This document shows, one piece after another, positions 34,540 through 47,440 of a DNA stretch of 64,000 bases. Where the stretch lies: positions 1,798,001 through 1,862,000 of the forward strand of contig NZ_OY782870.1 in assembly GCF_963678545.1 (NCBI RefSeq), given 5' to 3'. This DNA comes from an uncultured Methanomethylovorans sp. GTDB taxonomy: Archaea; Halobacteriota; Methanosarcinia; Methanosarcinales; Methanosarcinaceae. Under the pieces are notes generated by a model, which worked only from the letters and a program-made list of their open reading frames with translations, did no database searches and was not told where the DNA came from. Position 1 is the stretch's first letter, and each line of letters opens with the position of its first letter. The position numbers and the translations under genes are program-made.

Positions 34540-35521
34540 ATGGATGTGCTATGGCTTGATCAATTTGATGTGCAAAGCTTGCTGGACATGCATTCCACAA
34601 TAGAAGCCGTGGAGAAAGGTTTCAGACAGCATGGTCTAAAAAAAGTGCAAATGCCTCCTAAATCATATCTCTATTTCCAAAAATACAATGGTGATCTACG
34701 TACCATGCCGGTGTATATGGAGGAGGAAGATATTGCTGGCGTGAAGATAGTTAACGTGCATCCAGACAATCATCAGAAGGGTTTGCCTACTGTTATGGCA
34801 GTGATTGTGCTAAATTCTACACCGACTGGTGCACCTCTGGCTATCATGGATGGAACATTTATTACAGATATGCGCACAGGTGCCGCTGGAGGGGTGGCCG
34901 CAAAATATCTTGCCAGGAAGAATTCATATGTTGTGGGCATGGTTGTAGTAGGAGACCAGGCTCGCACCCAGTTACTTTCCCTCTCTGTGATTATGGACAT
35001 TCAAAAAGTGAAGTTTTTTTGCAGGAACATGAATCACTGTAATCACTTTGAGAAAGATATGAACCATGTGATGAGTTGTGAATTTCTGAGGAGGGGTAAT
35101 ATAAAGGATGTATGTGACTGTGACATCCTGGTGACCACCACTCCTGTAAGGGAACCAGTGGTAAGGTCTGAGTGGGTTAAGGAAGGTACACATATCAATT
35201 GCAATAGGGGCGGATGCAAAAGGCGAGGAAGAACTGGACCCGAAGCTTCTGTTACGTGCTAAGGTGATAGTAGATGATATTGTACAGGCATCCCATTCAG
35301 GTGAGATCAATGTACCTTTGTCAAAGGGCATAATTACCGAAAAAGATATCTTCTGTGAACTTGGAGAAGTAGTTTCTGGTATTCATTCTGGAAGACAGTC
35401 TTATGATGAGATTACCATTTTTGATTCCACGGGGCTTGCAGTGCAGGACATAGTCACCGCCAATATGGTATACAAGAAAGCTCTTGAACAGGGTATAGGT
35501 CAGAGCATAAGGATGTTCTGA
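34540..35521 (+). pseudogene. Alanine dehydrogenase / ornithine cyclodeaminase family, frameshifted
   Basis: The two frames together encode an archaeal alanine dehydrogenase of the cyclodeaminase/mu-crystallin family. Frame 1 (34540-35262) has MPPKSYLYF, DLRTMPVYM, GTFITDMRTGAAGGVAAKYL, CDILVTTTPVREPVV and EGTHIN; it then runs out of register. Frame 2, from about 35200 to 35521, carries AIGADAKGEEELDPKLLLRA and KVIVDDIVQASHSGEINVPL. One extra T (AATTGC for AATGC) near 35200 causes the break. The Rossmann stretch is also odd: VGDQARTQLL for the usual GxGxQA, with several Cys and His codons beyond it, so decay may be older than the frameshift. Confidence 0.82.
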
Positions 35522-35847
35522 GTAGCAGTGGACTATACAAATTTATGCATTATTAGGCATATATTCCGTATTGATTTTCTCTATAAATAATTAATCTCCA
35601 ATCTTTTTGATTAAACTCCTCTTTTATTTCTACAAAATCGAGCGAATAATGGATAATATAGGAGAAAATAGGGTAAATTTGAATTTGATTCATTGACTTA
35701 AAGCTGAAATATATTTATTATCCATTTTGGAGGAAAGTATATATTGATTTAGGAAAATGACATGAAGATTAAAGGAAAAAATAGGGGTTGAAGTTGGAAA
35801 TTGTTCTTTTCTGATAGCTATGAAATTAATGTGATTTATTATCAGAT
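35522..35847. other. Gene-free stretch
   Basis: About 325 bp, AT-rich, between a pseudogene and the surface protein gene. Several TATA-like strings are present but no single convincing promoter. Nothing else seen. Confidence 0.4.
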
Positions 35848-38217
35848 ATGAATATTAGGACGCAACAAAAATTCTTTTTAACTTCTAATGTTGGTTTTAA
35901 AATGAGAATAAATTTAACTAGATTAATCTGTGTATTTATTGTATTACTATCTTCCTTTTTAGTGACAACTGGTATCAGTTCAGCAATTCCACACTTTGCA
36001 CCAATGGATGATCATCAATTTGTAGGAGAAAATGAACTACTAATTATTCCTCTCTCTGCAACAGATGATGACATTAACGCTATAATAACATACTCAGCGG
36101 TAAATGTTCCAGAAGGAGCAACATTTGATTCAAATACACACACGTTCAGCTGGACACCAACTGCTGGTAGTGCAGGTGATTATTATGTTACATTTCTTGC
36201 AGTGTACAATTACCAGGATTCTGAAACTATAAGAATTACTGTCATTGCAGTGAAAAAAAATGATTTGATGGCGGTTATTGATTCAGCAAATATAAAAATA
36301 GCAAGTGCTGTGACGGGAATTGAAATCGGCCAGTATCCACAAGCAGCAACGGATACATTTAGAACAGTAATTACGACTGCACAAACAGTTGTTGATAATA
36401 CAGGGGCTACACAGGCACAGGTTGATCAGGCCCTGAATGATCTAAAAGCAGCTGAAATGACTTTCGATGCTGCAAAAATAACATTTATAGATAAAAGTGC
36501 ATTAACGACAGCTATTGCTGCTTCCAACGTAAAAGTGGCGAATGCAGTGCCAGGATTTGGAGTAGGTCAATATCCACAAACAGCAATAGATGCTTTTGTA
36601 ACAGCAATTGCCACGGCACAAGTAGTTGTTGATAATGCAGGAGCTACACAAGCAGAAGTAAATCAGGCTGTTACATCCCTTAAAGAAGTTCAAGTATCCT
36701 TTGATGCTGCCAGACAATCTCTCCCTGCTTCTGTCACTAACTTGAAACAAACTTCTATTGGAACCAGTTGGATTACATGGGAATGGACGAACCCAACAGA
36801 TGCCGATTTCAGTCATGTGATGGTCTTTATCGATGGAGCATTTATTACAAATACATCTAATGATTATTATAATTTAACTGGCCTTGCTGAAAATACTTTG
36901 TATACAATAGGCATCAAAACTGTGGATGCATCAGGAAATATTAATCATACAACAATAAGCAGTCAAGCAACAACTAAAATTATAGACAGAACACCTCCGG
37001 GACCTGTAATGAATATCCAAGAAACTGGTGTAGGTGCAAGTTGGATATATTGGACTTGGACAAACCCAACAGATGCCGATTTCAGTTATGTAAGGGTATA
37101 TATAGATGGTATATTTGACACCACCACTTCTAACAATTATTATAACGCAACAGGACTTAGTGATGGAATAGAGCATACCATAAGTACAGAGACAGTGGAC
37201 ACCTCAGAAAACATTAATAATCTACAGGTAAGTGATTCAGCTACTACACTGAAGCTACCTAAAATCTTAAATGTCGCTGGAAAAAGTATTAAGTTCACTT
37301 CCATCACATTAGAGTGGGAGGCTTCTGAAAATACTGCAATGGTACAGATAAGATATAATGGTACATTCCTTGATAATGTAACTGAATCAACATACATTCA
37401 TCTTGATCTGAATAGCTCTACAACTTATAATTATACTCTGATCCCATACAGTGAAAATGGATTGAAAGGCGAAGCAGTAAATATTAGCCTTACAACATCT
37501 TCTTCTAGTAGTGGTGGAGGTAGTGGAGGGGGCAGTAGCTCAAGCAGTAAGAGTAGTGGAGGAGGTGGGGCAGGGAGTGCCGAAGACTTTGTAAATGTTG
37601 CTCTGAAAGATGTGGACAGTGAATACCTGAGAATGAATAATAATGTAACCTATGAGTTCAAGAGAGAAGGTAATCCTATTCAATCAGTTAGTTTCTATTC
37701 CATTAAAAACTCAGGAGAAATTGCATCTACAATTGAAGTGCTGAACAACAGATCCAAGTTTGCGAATAGCACTTGTGAAGGCAGTGTTTACAAATATATT
37801 AACATTTGGGTAGGTAAGAATGGCTTTGCCACATCTGATAACATAATGGATGCCCGCATACAGTTCAAGGTAAATAATTCGTGGATAGAAGAGATGGGAA
37901 TTAGCACTAATAGCATAATACTGCAGAGATATAATGGAACTGCGTGGCAAGTGCTGCCTACTGTCTTGGAAGAAAACACAACGAATTATGCGATATTTGA
38001 AGCTCAAACTCCAGGATTTTCTCCATTTGTTATTACAGCTGAAAAGACTCTTGCCTCTTCTATAAAAGAGGATACTGAGGAAAATAGTGTAGATACAGAA
38101 GATATTGTACAAAATAACAAAACAAATGCACTAATAATTTGGGTAGTTGTTTTTTCAGTTCTATTTGCAGGTATATATGGAGTCGGATCTGAATATGTCA
38201 AATGGCTGAAAAAATGA
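35848..38217 (+). CDS. Large cell-surface protein with Ig, FIVAR and FN3 domains
   Basis: A 789-residue exported protein. Signal peptide around residues 20-45 (LICVFIVLLSSFLVTTGISS). A putative Ig domain follows (residues 50-135, with FDSNTHTFSWTPTAGSAGDY). Two FIVAR modules span about 140-290, each with an AASN/SANIKxA start, GxGQYPQ and a GATQAxVxQAVxxLK helix. Three FN3-like domains span about 295-550, two with the repeat WTNPTDADFSxVxVxIDG. A Ser/Gly hinge precedes a PGF-pre-PGF domain (about 585-735, ending APGFSPF-like TPGFSPFVIT), and a final membrane helix lies near 765. It is likely a stalked S-layer or adhesion protein. Another start, at ATG 35902, would shorten the signal. Confidence 0.85.
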   Translation: MNIRTQQKFFLTSNVGFKMRINLTRLICVFIVLLSSFLVTTGISSAIPHFAPMDDHQFVGENELLIIPLSATDDDINAIITYSAVNVPEGATFDSNTHTFSWTPTAGSAGDYYVTFLAVYNYQDSETIRITVIAVKKNDLMAVIDSANIKIASAVTGIEIGQYPQAATDTFRTVITTAQTVVDNTGATQAQVDQALNDLKAAEMTFDAAKITFIDKSALTTAIAASNVKVANAVPGFGVGQYPQTAIDAFVTAIATAQVVVDNAGATQAEVNQAVTSLKEVQVSFDAARQSLPASVTNLKQTSIGTSWITWEWTNPTDADFSHVMVFIDGAFITNTSNDYYNLTGLAENTLYTIGIKTVDASGNINHTTISSQATTKIIDRTPPGPVMNIQETGVGASWIYWTWTNPTDADFSYVRVYIDGIFDTTTSNNYYNATGLSDGIEHTISTETVDTSENINNLQVSDSATTLKLPKILNVAGKSIKFTSITLEWEASENTAMVQIRYNGTFLDNVTESTYIHLDLNSSTTYNYTLIPYSENGLKGEAVNISLTTSSSSSGGGSGGGSSSSSKSSGGGGAGSAEDFVNVALKDVDSEYLRMNNNVTYEFKREGNPIQSVSFYSIKNSGEIASTIEVLNNRSKFANSTCEGSVYKYINIWVGKNGFATSDNIMDARIQFKVNNSWIEEMGISTNSIILQRYNGTAWQVLPTVLEENTTNYAIFEAQTPGFSPFVITAEKTLASSIKEDTEENSVDTEDIVQNNKTNALIIWVVVFSVLFAGIYGVGSEYVKWLKK

Positions 38218-40520
<2,303 letters not shown>

Positions 40521-40530
40521 GGTGTAGCAC

Positions 40531-43026
40531 ATGGCAGATGACAATAAAGAAAATAATGGAATTGATGAAAACCCTCTGGGTATCCAGCCCGCAGAGACTG
40601 GTGAAAAGGTAGTTCCTATCCTTATAGAGGACGAGATGAAGAACTCCTACATCGATTATGCCATGAGCGTAATTGTAGGACGTGCACTGCCTGATGCCAG
40701 AGATGGTTTGAAGCCTGTGCATAGAAGAATACTTTATGCCATGTACGAAGCAGGCATCACTCACGACAAGCCATATAAGAAGTCTGCCCGTGTAGTGGGA
40801 GACGTGCTGGGTAAATATCACCCTCATGGTGATTCTGCTGTGTATGAAAGTATTGTAAGGATGGTGCAGGAGTTCTCCCTACGTTATCCATTGATAGATG
40901 GCCAAGGTAACTTCGGTTCCATTGATGGTGACTCTGCAGCCGCCATGCGTTACACTGAGGCACGCATGAGCAAGGCCTCTGATGAAATGCTCCAGGATCT
41001 AGATAAAGAAACGGTCCCGATGATCCCTAACTATGATGGTTCTCTGGAAGAGCCTACGGTGCTGCCATCAAAACTGCCGAACCTGTTGATCAATGGTTCC
41101 ACAGGTATTGCCGTGGGTATGGCCACTAACATGGCACCTCATAATCTAGGGGAAGTAGTGGATGCAACTCTCATGCTCATCGACAATCCATCTTCCACTA
41201 TACATGACCTCATGGCAGTTCTCAAGGGTCCGGATTTCCCCACAGGTGGAACTATTCTGGGTATGCAGGGCATAAGGGAAGCCTATGAGACAGGCAGGGG
41301 AAGGATACAGCTGAGGGCTGTAGCTACCATTGAGGAAATAAGAAAGGACAAGAACGCTATTATTGTAAGTGAGATCCCCTACCAGGTCAACAAGTCTAAG
41401 CTTATAGAGGATATTGCATTACTTGTAAGGGAGAAAAAGATCGTAGGCATCTCTGACCTGAGGGATGAGTCTGATCGTGACGGTATTCGGGTTGTCATAG
41501 AAATTAGCAGGGGTACTGACCCTAATGTTGTGCTGAACCAGTTGTACAAGCACACGCAGATGCAGACAACCTTTGGTATCATCAATCTGGCATTAGTGGA
41601 CAATGTGCCTCTTGAACTTAATCTTAAGCGTATCTTACAGATATACCTGGAACACAGGATACAGATCATTCAGAAACGTACGCAGTTCCAGCTAAAAAAA
41701 GCTGAAGAACGTGCTCACATACTACGTGGTCTGAAGATAGCCCTTGACCACCTGGATGCTGTTATTTCTCTTATCCGTGCTTCTAGAACTGTGGAAGAGG
41801 CAAGGTCTGGTTTGATAGCGAACTTTGGTCTGGATGAGATACAGGCAAAGGCTATCCTCGACATGCGTCTACAGAAGCTCACTGGTCTTGAAAGGCAGAA
41901 AGTGGAAGATGAGTACGCTGAGCTCATGAGGCTCATTGCAGAGTATCTGTCCATCATCCAGAGCGATGAAAAGAAATACGACATTATCAAAGCTGAACTT
42001 TCTGAGCTCAAGCAAAAGTATAATAATGAGCGCAGAACGCAGATCATGGCTTCACATGTGGAGCTTGATCTTGAAGACCTCATACCTCAGGAAGAGGTAA
42101 TAGTTACCATTACCAACAGTGGGTACGTTAAACGTTTGCCTGTAAGCACATATTCCCAGCAGCGCCGGGGAGGTAAAGGTGTTATTGGCATGGAAACCAA
42201 GGAAGAGGATTTCGTAGAAAATATTTTCGTTGCTTCCAGTCATGACTACATCCTATTCTTCACTAATAAGGGAAGACTATACTGGAAGAAGGTCTATGAG
42301 ATCCCCGAGGGAAGCAGGCAGTCCAAAGGTAAAGCCATAGTCAATCTGCTGGAACTGGGAGAAGGAGAATATGTTACTGCTATGATCCCAGTCACGGAGT
42401 TCTCAGATGATAGGTATCTCTTTATGGCCACACGCACGGGAACTGTGAAAAAGTCGTCACTATCGGACTTCAGCAATCCTCGCAAGGGGGGCATAATCGC
42501 AGTCACTTTGCTGGAAGATGACGAGCTTGTGAACGTGGCACAGACCGATGGGTCGAAAGACATGGTGTTGGTCTCAAGGCACGGAAAAGCTATTCGTTTC
42601 TCTGAAGCTGATGTCAGACCCATGGGCAGAAGTGCACAGGGTGTACGTGGCATTAAGCTGGAGCAGGGGGACAAAGTGGTAAGCCTGGATGTGGTGGATG
42701 AAAGTTCCACTTTATTGACCATAACTGAGAACGGATTCGGTAAACGTACTGAATTCGCCGAATATCCCGCCAAGCACCGGGGTGGCAAAGGTGTCATTAC
42801 TATAGTGACAAGCCTGCGCAACGGGCCGGTGGTCAATGTAAAGGCTGTGAGTGAAGAAGATGAGGTGATGGTTACCAGTTCAGAAGGTATTATTATCCGT
42901 ATCCCAGTCAAAGGTATCAATGTGCAAGGTAGGAATACCCAAGGTGTTAAGATCATGAATTTACAACAGGGTGACAAGGTTGTAGGTGTGGCCCGCATAG
43001 AGCCCGAGGATGAGGAGAATAAGTAA
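40531..43026 (+). CDS. gyrA: DNA gyrase subunit A
   Basis: An 831-residue GyrA. The catalytic Tyr is Y141 in [12 protein letters not shown], and the region [16 protein letters not shown] is the DNA-gate helix. The C-terminal six-bladed domain carries the GyrA box QRRGGKG, needed for wrapping and negative supercoiling, so this is a true gyrase and not topoisomerase IV. Repeated blade motifs GRxxQGVRGI and [10 protein letters not shown] follow. There is no long acidic tail after EDEENK. The gene is immediately followed by an 18-bp palindrome overlapping its stop. Confidence 0.97.
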   Translation: MADDNKENNGIDENPLGIQPAETGEKVVPILIEDEMKNSYIDYAMSVIVGRALPDARDGLKPVHRRILYAMYEAGITHDKPYKKSARVVGDVLGKYHPHGDSAVYESIVRMVQEFSLRYPLIDGQGNFGSIDGDSAAAMRYTEARMSKASDEMLQDLDKETVPMIPNYDGSLEEPTVLPSKLPNLLINGSTGIAVGMATNMAPHNLGEVVDATLMLIDNPSSTIHDLMAVLKGPDFPTGGTILGMQGIREAYETGRGRIQLRAVATIEEIRKDKNAIIVSEIPYQVNKSKLIEDIALLVREKKIVGISDLRDESDRDGIRVVIEISRGTDPNVVLNQLYKHTQMQTTFGIINLALVDNVPLELNLKRILQIYLEHRIQIIQKRTQFQLKKAEERAHILRGLKIALDHLDAVISLIRASRTVEEARSGLIANFGLDEIQAKAILDMRLQKLTGLERQKVEDEYAELMRLIAEYLSIIQSDEKKYDIIKAELSELKQKYNNERRTQIMASHVELDLEDLIPQEEVIVTITNSGYVKRLPVSTYSQQRRGGKGVIGMETKEEDFVENIFVASSHDYILFFTNKGRLYWKKVYEIPEGSRQSKGKAIVNLLELGEGEYVTAMIPVTEFSDDRYLFMATRTGTVKKSSLSDFSNPRKGGIIAVTLLEDDELVNVAQTDGSKDMVLVSRHGKAIRFSEADVRPMGRSAQGVRGIKLEQGDKVVSLDVVDESSTLLTITENGFGKRTEFAEYPAKHRGGKGVITIVTSLRNGPVVNVKAVSEEDEVMVTSSEGIIIRIPVKGINVQGRNTQGVKIMNLQQGDKVVGVARIEPEDEENK

Positions 43027-43041
43027 TGCTTATAAGCATTA
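43024..43041 (+). terminator. Palindrome at gyrA stop
   Basis: TAATGCTTATAAGCATTA is a perfect 18-bp palindrome that includes the TAA stop codon of gyrA. It may end or process the gyrase mRNA before the pdxS promoter. It lacks a following T-run. Confidence 0.5.
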
Positions 43042-43113
43042 CCTTCAATTAGGAATATTTATTTATACGTGAACGCGTAGGATGTTCAAGATAGAATAAC
43101 AGGATGATAAATT

Positions 43114-44010
43114 ATGGAACTTGAGAAACTAAGACATGGTACTGAACTTATAAAGCGCGGTTTTGCCAGCATGCAAAAAGGAGGTGTCATAATGGATGTG
43201 ACGAATCCCGAGCAGGCAAAAATAGCTGAGGATGCCGGAGCAGTTGCGGTTATGGCCCTTCAGGCGGTACCTGCTGATATAAGGAAAGCCGGGGGTGTTG
43301 CAAGGATGGCAGATCCTCAGATAATAACGGAGATCATCGAATGTGTTACCATTCCAGTAATGGCAAAGGCACGTATAGGACACTTTGTAGAGGCTGAGAT
43401 CCTGCAGGCTCTTGGTGTTGATATGGTGGATGAGTCTGAGGTGCTTACACCTGCAGATGAAAAATTCCACATCGATAAGACGCAGTTCACCGTGCCTTTC
43501 GTGTGCGGAGCCCGTAACCTGGGAGAGGCACTGCGCAGAGTCAACGAAGGTGCGGCAATGATACGTACCAAGGGTGAAGCAGGTACTGGAGACGTAAGAG
43601 AAGCTGTACGCCACATGAAGCAGATAACCGGTGAGATAAGGGCTCTTGCAGGCAAAACAAAGGAAGAGCTGATGTTTACAGCCCGCGAGATAGAAGCTCC
43701 CATTGAACTTGTGATCGAAACTGCACAGTTGCAGAGGTTACCTGTTGTGAACTTTGCAGCAGGCGGTGTTGCAACACCTGCAGATGCGGCCCTAATGATG
43801 AGACTGGGTGCTGATGGTGTATTCGTGGGTTCTGGCATCTTCAAGGCAGAGAAACCTGAACTTATGGCCTCAGCCATAGTAGAAGCGGTCAACAACTATG
43901 ATAATCCAGAGAAGCTTGCAGAGATATCCAAGGGTATCGGGGCAGGCATGAAGGGTATCAGCACAGATACCATTCCTCCTGAGCAGGCTTTACAAACCAG
44001 AGGATGGTAA
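43114..44010 (+). CDS. pdxS: Pyridoxal 5'-phosphate synthase subunit PdxS
   Basis: A 298-residue TIM-barrel enzyme that makes PLP from ribose 5-phosphate, glyceraldehyde 3-phosphate and ammonia. The catalytic lysine lies in [10 protein letters not shown] (K85), the second in [12 protein letters not shown], and [22 protein letters not shown] with [10 protein letters not shown] form the phosphate site. Ammonia comes from PdxT, encoded next and overlapping slightly in the annotated frames. Confidence 0.97.
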   Translation: MELEKLRHGTELIKRGFASMQKGGVIMDVTNPEQAKIAEDAGAVAVMALQAVPADIRKAGGVARMADPQIITEIIECVTIPVMAKARIGHFVEAEILQALGVDMVDESEVLTPADEKFHIDKTQFTVPFVCGARNLGEALRRVNEGAAMIRTKGEAGTGDVREAVRHMKQITGEIRALAGKTKEELMFTAREIEAPIELVIETAQLQRLPVVNFAAGGVATPADAALMMRLGADGVFVGSGIFKAEKPELMASAIVEAVNNYDNPEKLAEISKGIGAGMKGISTDTIPPEQALQTRGW

Positions 44011-44039
44011 ATCCTCTTTTTTTTCTCAAGGTGTATTCA

Positions 44040-44636
44040 GTGCGTATAGGTGTTATAGCTATACAGGGTAACGTCTCTGAGCATGTTGAGGCTCTTGAAC
44101 GCGCTATCTCTAAAAGGGGAGAACAGGCAGAGATAATCACTATAAAACATAAGGGTCTGGTTCCCACATGTAATGCTCTTGTACTACCTGGTGGGGAGAG
44201 TACTACACTCGGCAGACTAATCGTAAGAGAAGGTATTGCAGATGAGATAAGGGCAATGCATGCAGCAAGTATGCCTATCATGGGTACTTGTGCAGGTCTT
44301 ATACTACTTGCCAAAGAAGGTGATGAGCAGGTAAGAAAAACCCATCAGTATCTGCTTGGACTGATGGATACGCAGGTCAATAGAAATGCATTTGGAAGGC
44401 AGCGTGAGTCTTTTGAGACGGAGCTAAGTCTTGCTTTCCTCGAAACTTCTTATAATGCTGTTTTTATAAGAGCTCCTGCTATCACTTTTGCTGGGAAGGA
44501 TGTGAAGGTGCTGGCAACTATTGATAATATGATAGTGGCAGCAGAACAGGGAAATCTGTTAGCTTTGGCATTTCACCCTGAGCTTACTTCTGACAGCCGG
44601 GTGCACCAGTATTTCCTTGACAAAGTATTTTTATAA
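44040..44636 (+). CDS. pdxT: Pyridoxal 5'-phosphate synthase glutaminase subunit PdxT
   Basis: A 198-residue class I glutaminase: the nucleophile Cys84 in MGTCAGLILLA, the block LPGGESTT, and the His-Glu pair in AFHPELTSD. It hydrolyses glutamine and channels ammonia to PdxS. The frame extends upstream to 44004, but GTG 44040 (MRIGVIAIQGN) has AAGGTG at proper spacing and fits the family start, 29 bp after the pdxS stop. Confidence 0.95.
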   Translation: MRIGVIAIQGNVSEHVEALERAISKRGEQAEIITIKHKGLVPTCNALVLPGGESTTLGRLIVREGIADEIRAMHAASMPIMGTCAGLILLAKEGDEQVRKTHQYLLGLMDTQVNRNAFGRQRESFETELSLAFLETSYNAVFIRAPAITFAGKDVKVLATIDNMIVAAEQGNLLALAFHPELTSDSRVHQYFLDKVFL

Positions 44637-44745
44637 GGGCATTACTGTCCTGTTTTTTACTTTTATAGTTTTCTCTTTGTGTACACAATCTACTTCGTAA
44701 ATTATTAATATTGCATACATTCTACTAAATTATGGAGTTGTTGAA

Positions 44746-45213
44746 ATGGATGAAGAATGTTGCCCTAAATTTGATCCAGAACCGTGGGATGGAAAGATCA
44801 TAGAATGGAATAATAAGAGATTTGTAAAGGATAAAGTACTCACGCTTTTCTATATGCCTATTAACTTTGGCAAAGTGATGAAAAGGCTTGACGAAAAAGT
44901 ACGAACAGCAGGATCAGACATACCTGACTGGCTTTGTCTTTCCGATCACACTTCAAGATGGAATATGGAAATTTATCTGGCTGTTGATAAAGAGGTCCAG
45001 GGTGCTGAAAACACTACTATGAGCGGGAAATTCGTGAGTAGGGTCTATGAGGGACCCTTCAAGGATACGAAAAAGTGGAGTGATGATTTCAAAGGGTATG
45101 CGAAGAAAAGGGGGCTTGAAATCAAGAAATGGTTCATGTGGTACACAACATGCCCAAAATGCGCAAAAAAATATGGAAAAAACTACGTTGTGATTTTGGC
45201 AGAGGTTGAATAA
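44746..45213 (+). CDS. Conserved protein with CPKCAKKYGKNY motif
   Basis: A 155-residue protein. The start MDEECCPKFDPEPWDGKIIE and the end FMWYTTCPKCAKKYGKNYVV are highly conserved in a family found in bacteria and methanogens that databases usually label only as hydrolase. The middle (MPINFGKVMKRL, AVDKEVQGAENTTMSGKFVS, VYEGPFKD) resembles GyrI-like ligand-binding folds. The N-terminal CC and C-terminal CxxC could hold a metal. No substrate is known to me. About 110 bp separate it from pdxT. Confidence 0.65.
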   Translation: MDEECCPKFDPEPWDGKIIEWNNKRFVKDKVLTLFYMPINFGKVMKRLDEKVRTAGSDIPDWLCLSDHTSRWNMEIYLAVDKEVQGAENTTMSGKFVSRVYEGPFKDTKKWSDDFKGYAKKRGLEIKKWFMWYTTCPKCAKKYGKNYVVILAEVE

Positions 45214-45987
45214 AGTATTATATAGATTTCTGGAAAACTGATCCTATCAGTTAATAGTATCAAAGAGAAAACTGATTTAATCATGTATTTTCCATCAGTT
45301 TTGTTAGTTAAATTTGCAATAATTTTTTAATTGTAAAAGAATTCATACATATTTTTTATGAAGTCCTATAATTACTAAGAACCCTATAACTGCAAGAATG
45401 GATTCAAATCAGGAACTTTTTGTGGCTTTGTATTGTTTGTTAGCACTTTGGCATTTTGTCCTTTAACAACTTTGCATGAATAATTGTAACTAGTTTCATT
45501 AAGAGTGACGGTCAGAGATGGGTCTAAGCACTTAAATCTTGTGCGATGAGGTCAGAAATAAAAAAAGGAGGCTTATTAATACGACTCAATGTCAAGTCTT
45601 TCAGCTATGTAGAATTCGCCTTGAGATTTTCCATCAATGATTGTCCTTACTCGGTTGGATTTGAAACAGTTGGCGCATCTTCTGACGAATTGATTGCTTT
45701 TAATGGCTGCAAAGAACTCTTTTCGGCAGCTGTAGCAGGTTATGACGATGTTAATTTTGAACCCCTGAATAGAGGAAGGACATATGAGTAAATAAGGATA
45801 TCATTGTAAGTTCAGTGGATAAAATACACAGTGATATTATCACCATGTTTCATAAATACCCTCATATCTGTTTCCAGCAATGAGAAGTTTATCTTGGTTT
45901 GACGAAGAAAATAAATAATCTCTTTATTACCTTCGCTTTGAATCTTGCTTATCTAAATATCTAAAAAAGTAAATCCTCTAGATGCCT
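45214..45987. other. Stretch with broken surface-protein tail and no clear gene
   Basis: It holds the PGF-CTERM remnant on the minus strand (45343-45535). A plus-strand frame at 45546-45791 (81 codons, with AAAGGAGG inside its start region) reads plausibly as YSVGFETVGASSDELIAFNG, but matches no family I know. I do not call it a gene. Confidence 0.35.
45343..45535 (-). pseudogene. C-terminal remnant of a PGF-CTERM surface protein
   Basis: The minus strand reads CLDPSLTVTLNETSYNYSCK, VVKGQNAKVLTNNTKPQKVPD, and then, after a one-base shift at a T-run (GATTTG for GATTTTG), ESILAVIGFLVIIGLHKKYV and a stop. The last part is the hydrophobic helix and basic end of an archaeosortase signal, very like the tail of the monoheme protein at 20144. 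No N-terminal part is found, so the gene is truncated as well as shifted. Confidence 0.55.
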
Positions 45988-47199
45988 TCAAAGGAGGTCT
46001 TCATAAATTTTTGCAATGTTCTTTGCAATCTCAGCCCAGGTAAACTGAGCAGAATACTCTTTTATTTTAATTTTGTCCCATTTTTTATCCAATGCCGATA
46101 AAATGTTTTCTGCTAATCCTGTTGAATTCCCTGGATCGGTTAACAATCCATAGTCTTCCGAGATAATGATTTCGGGAACTCCTCCAACTCTAGTTCCTAC
46201 AAATGGTTTTCCACATCCTAGGCACTCAAACATAACTGTTGGATTACCCTCGTTCAAACTAGGAAGTACAAATATGTCACATGCATTCATCCACAGAGGA
46301 ATCTCTCCATGAAGTTTACTACCCACAAGCTTTACATGATCCTGCAAGCCTGCTTTTCGAATTTGTTCATTAAGCTTCTTTTCCAGCGCTCCACCGCCAA
46401 CAATGAAGCAAACCACATTTGATCTATGCTTGACCACTTCAGCCATAGCTTCGATTAAATATCTATGGCCTTTTATTTTCAACAGGTTTCCTACGGCAAC
46501 TATTATCTCTTTATCTAGGGGCAAACCTAAAGTGCTTCTGCACTTTTCCATATCCATCTGGTAAAACTGATCATTTCTATAACCATTGGGTAAAATCTGA
46601 ACAGGAGTTCTAACATTGAGTTTTTGGATACAAGCCAGATTACTTTTGCTTACTGTAATTATGCTATCAGCAGTGTTGAGTACGTATTCTATTTTTTCGG
46701 TCCATTCTGCGCTTTTGAAAGGTAGGTCATAAATATCGTATCCATGACCAGTTATCACAAAGGGAACATCATACTTTTCTTTTATTTTTGCTCCAGCATA
46801 TCCGGATGACCAAGTAAAATGAGAGTGGACAATGTCGAATTTGATCTTATTATCTTTAATTGACTTATCTGCAGCATCAAAATGCTTATCACCAAGTTTT
46901 TTGTATTGAGAATCTATCGGAGCATAAAAAATTGGAGTTGGATATACTTTCAAATTCGAAGGGATATTAGTTAAATCAATTTTATAATCCAGTTTAAATG
47001 TTGCGAGGAAAGGAACACGGACATATTTATAAATTTCAGAAATTGGATTAGAACGTACTAATGCCGTAGATTCTTTAAAATATCCACATGTGCTATTGAC
47101 AGACTCTTTTTGAAAATTGTTATATGATTGTAGCAAAAACAATGCTTTTTTATCACTTAGGTTCAAGAGCGCACCTACTACATACTTTATTTTGTACAA
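45988..47199 (-). CDS. Glycosyltransferase family 4
   Basis: A 403-residue GT-B enzyme. The N-terminal acceptor domain includes IVHSHFTWSSGYAGAKIKEK and VITGHGYDIY. The C-terminal nucleotide-sugar domain has VAVGNLLKIKGHRYLIEAMA, LVGSKLHGEIPLWMNACDIF and the EX7E-type LPSLNEGNPTVMFECLGCGK. It would add a sugar to a lipid- or sugar-linked acceptor in the cytoplasm. It is the last gene of the minus-strand glycan cluster. Confidence 0.9.
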   Translation of the reverse strand: MYKIKYVVGALLNLSDKKALFLLQSYNNFQKESVNSTCGYFKESTALVRSNPISEIYKYVRVPFLATFKLDYKIDLTNIPSNLKVYPTPIFYAPIDSQYKKLGDKHFDAADKSIKDNKIKFDIVHSHFTWSSGYAGAKIKEKYDVPFVITGHGYDIYDLPFKSAEWTEKIEYVLNTADSIITVSKSNLACIQKLNVRTPVQILPNGYRNDQFYQMDMEKCRSTLGLPLDKEIIVAVGNLLKIKGHRYLIEAMAEVVKHRSNVVCFIVGGGALEKKLNEQIRKAGLQDHVKLVGSKLHGEIPLWMNACDIFVLPSLNEGNPTVMFECLGCGKPFVGTRVGGVPEIIISEDYGLLTDPGNSTGLAENILSALDKKWDKIKIKEYSAQFTWAEIAKNIAKIYEDLL

Positions 47200-47440
47200 T
47201 TAACTAATTTAATACTAAAACTTACTTACAAGCTCTAATTTAATTTACTCTTCAATGTTGGATATAAAGGCAAAATATCCGCTTAGAAATATATCATCAT
47301 ATTCTTATATTTCGCGGTCATAAAAACACATTCACCACTTGATATAACATACAATTAAAATTACAATCGCAAATTGATTGTAGATACTATAGTAATTGTT
47401 TTATATAGAGGTGCTTATCAAAAGGCAATTATTGAAAATC

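Noticed and set aside
45546..45791. 81-codon plus-strand frame with an internal AAAGGAGG
   Set aside because: The Shine-Dalgarno-like sequence lies inside the frame with no proper start after it, and no family is recognised. It may be a remnant.
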